A stretch of 8,860 bases of DNA from NCBI GenBank assembly GCA_946613955.1, contig CAMOGC010000058.1, positions 1 through 8,860 on the forward strand. Direction: 5' to 3'. The translations under genes were made by a program, and so were the position numbers. Source of the stretch: an uncultured Clostridia bacterium (lineage in GTDB: Bacteria > Bacillota_A > Clostridia > Christensenellales > Aristaeellaceae). Numbering within the stretch: the stretch's first letter is position 1; each line of letters begins with the position of its first letter. This document shows, piece by piece, positions 8,328-8,860 of this stretch. Below the pieces are notes generated by a model that searched no databases, was not told where the DNA came from, and saw nothing but the letters and a program-made list of their open reading frames with translations.

Positions 8328-8340
8328 CCATCCCCCCCTG

Positions 8341-8367
8341 ACCGCGGATTCTGTCCGCGGTTTTTTT
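8341..8367 (+). terminator. Intrinsic terminator of the transporter operon
   Basis: ACCGCGGA (8341-8348) and TCCGCGGT (8354-8361) form a perfect 8-bp stem with loop TTCTG, followed directly by a T7 run. It lies 13 bases after the binding-protein stop and separates the operon from the rpsB promoter. Confidence 0.95.
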
Positions 8368-8388
8368 GTGGAAACGGTCGGGAAAGTC

Positions 8389-8417
8389 TTGCATTCGCCG
8401 GGCGAGTATGCTAAAAT
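8389..8417 (+). promoter_or_regulatory. Extended -10 promoter upstream of rpsB
   Basis: TTGCAT at 8389-8394 and TAAAAT at 8412-8417 are 17 bases apart. TG at 8409-8410 one base before the -10 box makes an extended -10 element. The expected start site is near 8424, giving a leader of about 97 bases. Confidence 0.78.
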
Positions 8418-8423
8418 TCACAC

Positions 8424-8520
8424 GATTACGCACCTTTCCCCTGGAACCGTTTGTGCCGCGAAGGCGGTGGCCGGTCTCCGGAAGGGGAAGGGGTGGAAAA
8501 TAACAAGGAGGGAACCCCAA
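8424..8520 (+). promoter_or_regulatory. Structured 5' leader of rpsB
   Basis: CACCTTTCCCC (8431-8441) can pair with GGGGAAGGGGTG (8484-8495), with one T-G pair and one bulged G, closing a domain of about 65 bases. Inside it are small hairpins, CCGC/GCGG around GAAG near 8457-8468 and CCGG/CCGG near 8471-8481. The ribosome binding site AAGGAGG at 8505-8511 lies just outside the long stem. Ribosomal protein operons, including rpsB in other bacteria, are often controlled by the protein binding such a leader; whether S2 does so here is inference. Confidence 0.4.
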
Positions 8521-8860
8521 ATGGCAGTCATTTCCATGAAACAGCTCCTGGAAGCCGGCGTGCATTTCGGTCATCAGACCCGCCGGTGGAACCCGAAGAT
8601 GGCGCAGTACATCTTCACCGAACGCAACGGCATCTACATCATCGACCTGCAGAAGACCGTCCGCAAGGTGGACGAGGCCTATGCTTTCGTGCGCGACATC
8701 GCCATGGAAGGCAAGAGCATCCTGTTCGTCGGCACCAAGAAGCAGGCCCAGGAATCCATCGAGAGCGAAGCCAAGCGCTGCAACATGTTCTATGTGAACA
8801 ACCGCTGGCTGGGCGGCATGCTGACCAACTTCCGGACCATCCGGACCCGGATCGACCGGC
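8521..8860 (+). CDS. rpsB: 30S ribosomal protein S2, N-terminal part (3' end outside the window)
   Basis: The first 113 codons of S2, a protein of the small ribosomal subunit that binds at the head-body junction and is needed for S1 or mRNA positioning. Clear family motifs: [19 protein letters not shown] near the N terminus, [20 protein letters not shown] and [19 protein letters not shown] lies nine bases before ATG 8521. The gene runs off the right edge; in most Bacillota tsf follows, but that cannot be seen here. Confidence 0.98.
   Translation, partial: MAVISMKQLLEAGVHFGHQTRRWNPKMAQYIFTERNGIYIIDLQKTVRKVDEAYAFVRDIAMEGKSILFVGTKKQAQESIESEAKRCNMFYVNNRWLGGMLTNFRTIRTRIDR

Overview
This is a GC-rich (by eye about 60%) bacterial segment with every recognisable gene on the plus strand, separated by short gaps. 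Strong AGGAGG-type ribosome binding sites, two GTG starts, consensus sigma-A (sigma-70-type) promoters, U-tract terminators and an LplB/LplC-type sugar ABC transporter without its own ATPase all point to a Bacillota, most likely a GC-rich clostridial lineage of gut or rumen type. The lineage is an inference; no ribosomal RNA is present to test it.

Layout. (1) 1-3420 is a tight run of four genes: the 3' end of a GH4 glycosidase, a class I SAM-dependent methyltransferase of the RlmI-like group, an RluA-family pseudouridine synthase that overlaps it by 8 bases, and the queuosine enzyme Tgt. The last three are RNA-modification-type genes; the GH4 gene is the odd member. (2) 3421-3768 is a non-coding GC-rich stretch, then a very strong promoter (phased A-tracts, TTGACA-17-TATGAT), a tRNA-Ala(GGC) gene without an encoded CCA, and an intrinsic terminator. 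(3) 3791-8367 is a carbohydrate-uptake block: a cytoplasmic SGNH esterase resembling rhamnogalacturonan acetylesterase YesT, a terminator whose hairpin also carries the promoter of the next operon, two CUT1-type permeases, and a large secreted solute-binding protein of the LplA/YtcQ type, closed by a clean terminator. (4) 8389-8860 holds an extended -10 promoter, a structured leader and the first 113 codons of rpsB.

How it fits together. The transporter genes would bring an oligosaccharide into the cell, with ATP hydrolysis by a shared MsmX-type ATPase encoded elsewhere. The esterase next door, which has no signal peptide, would remove acetyl groups from the imported sugar in the cytoplasm. 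Relatives in Bacillus subtilis (Yes/Yte/Lpl systems) handle pectin and rhamnogalacturonan fragments, so a pectic substrate is the best guess but is not proven by the sequence. I see no insertion sequence, phage gene, CRISPR array or defence system. The most unusual features are regulatory: the fused terminator/promoter at 4529-4576, an esterase gene with no visible promoter of its own just behind a tRNA terminator, and structured leaders before the first permease, the binding protein and rpsB. I do not see a clearly undescribed biological system.
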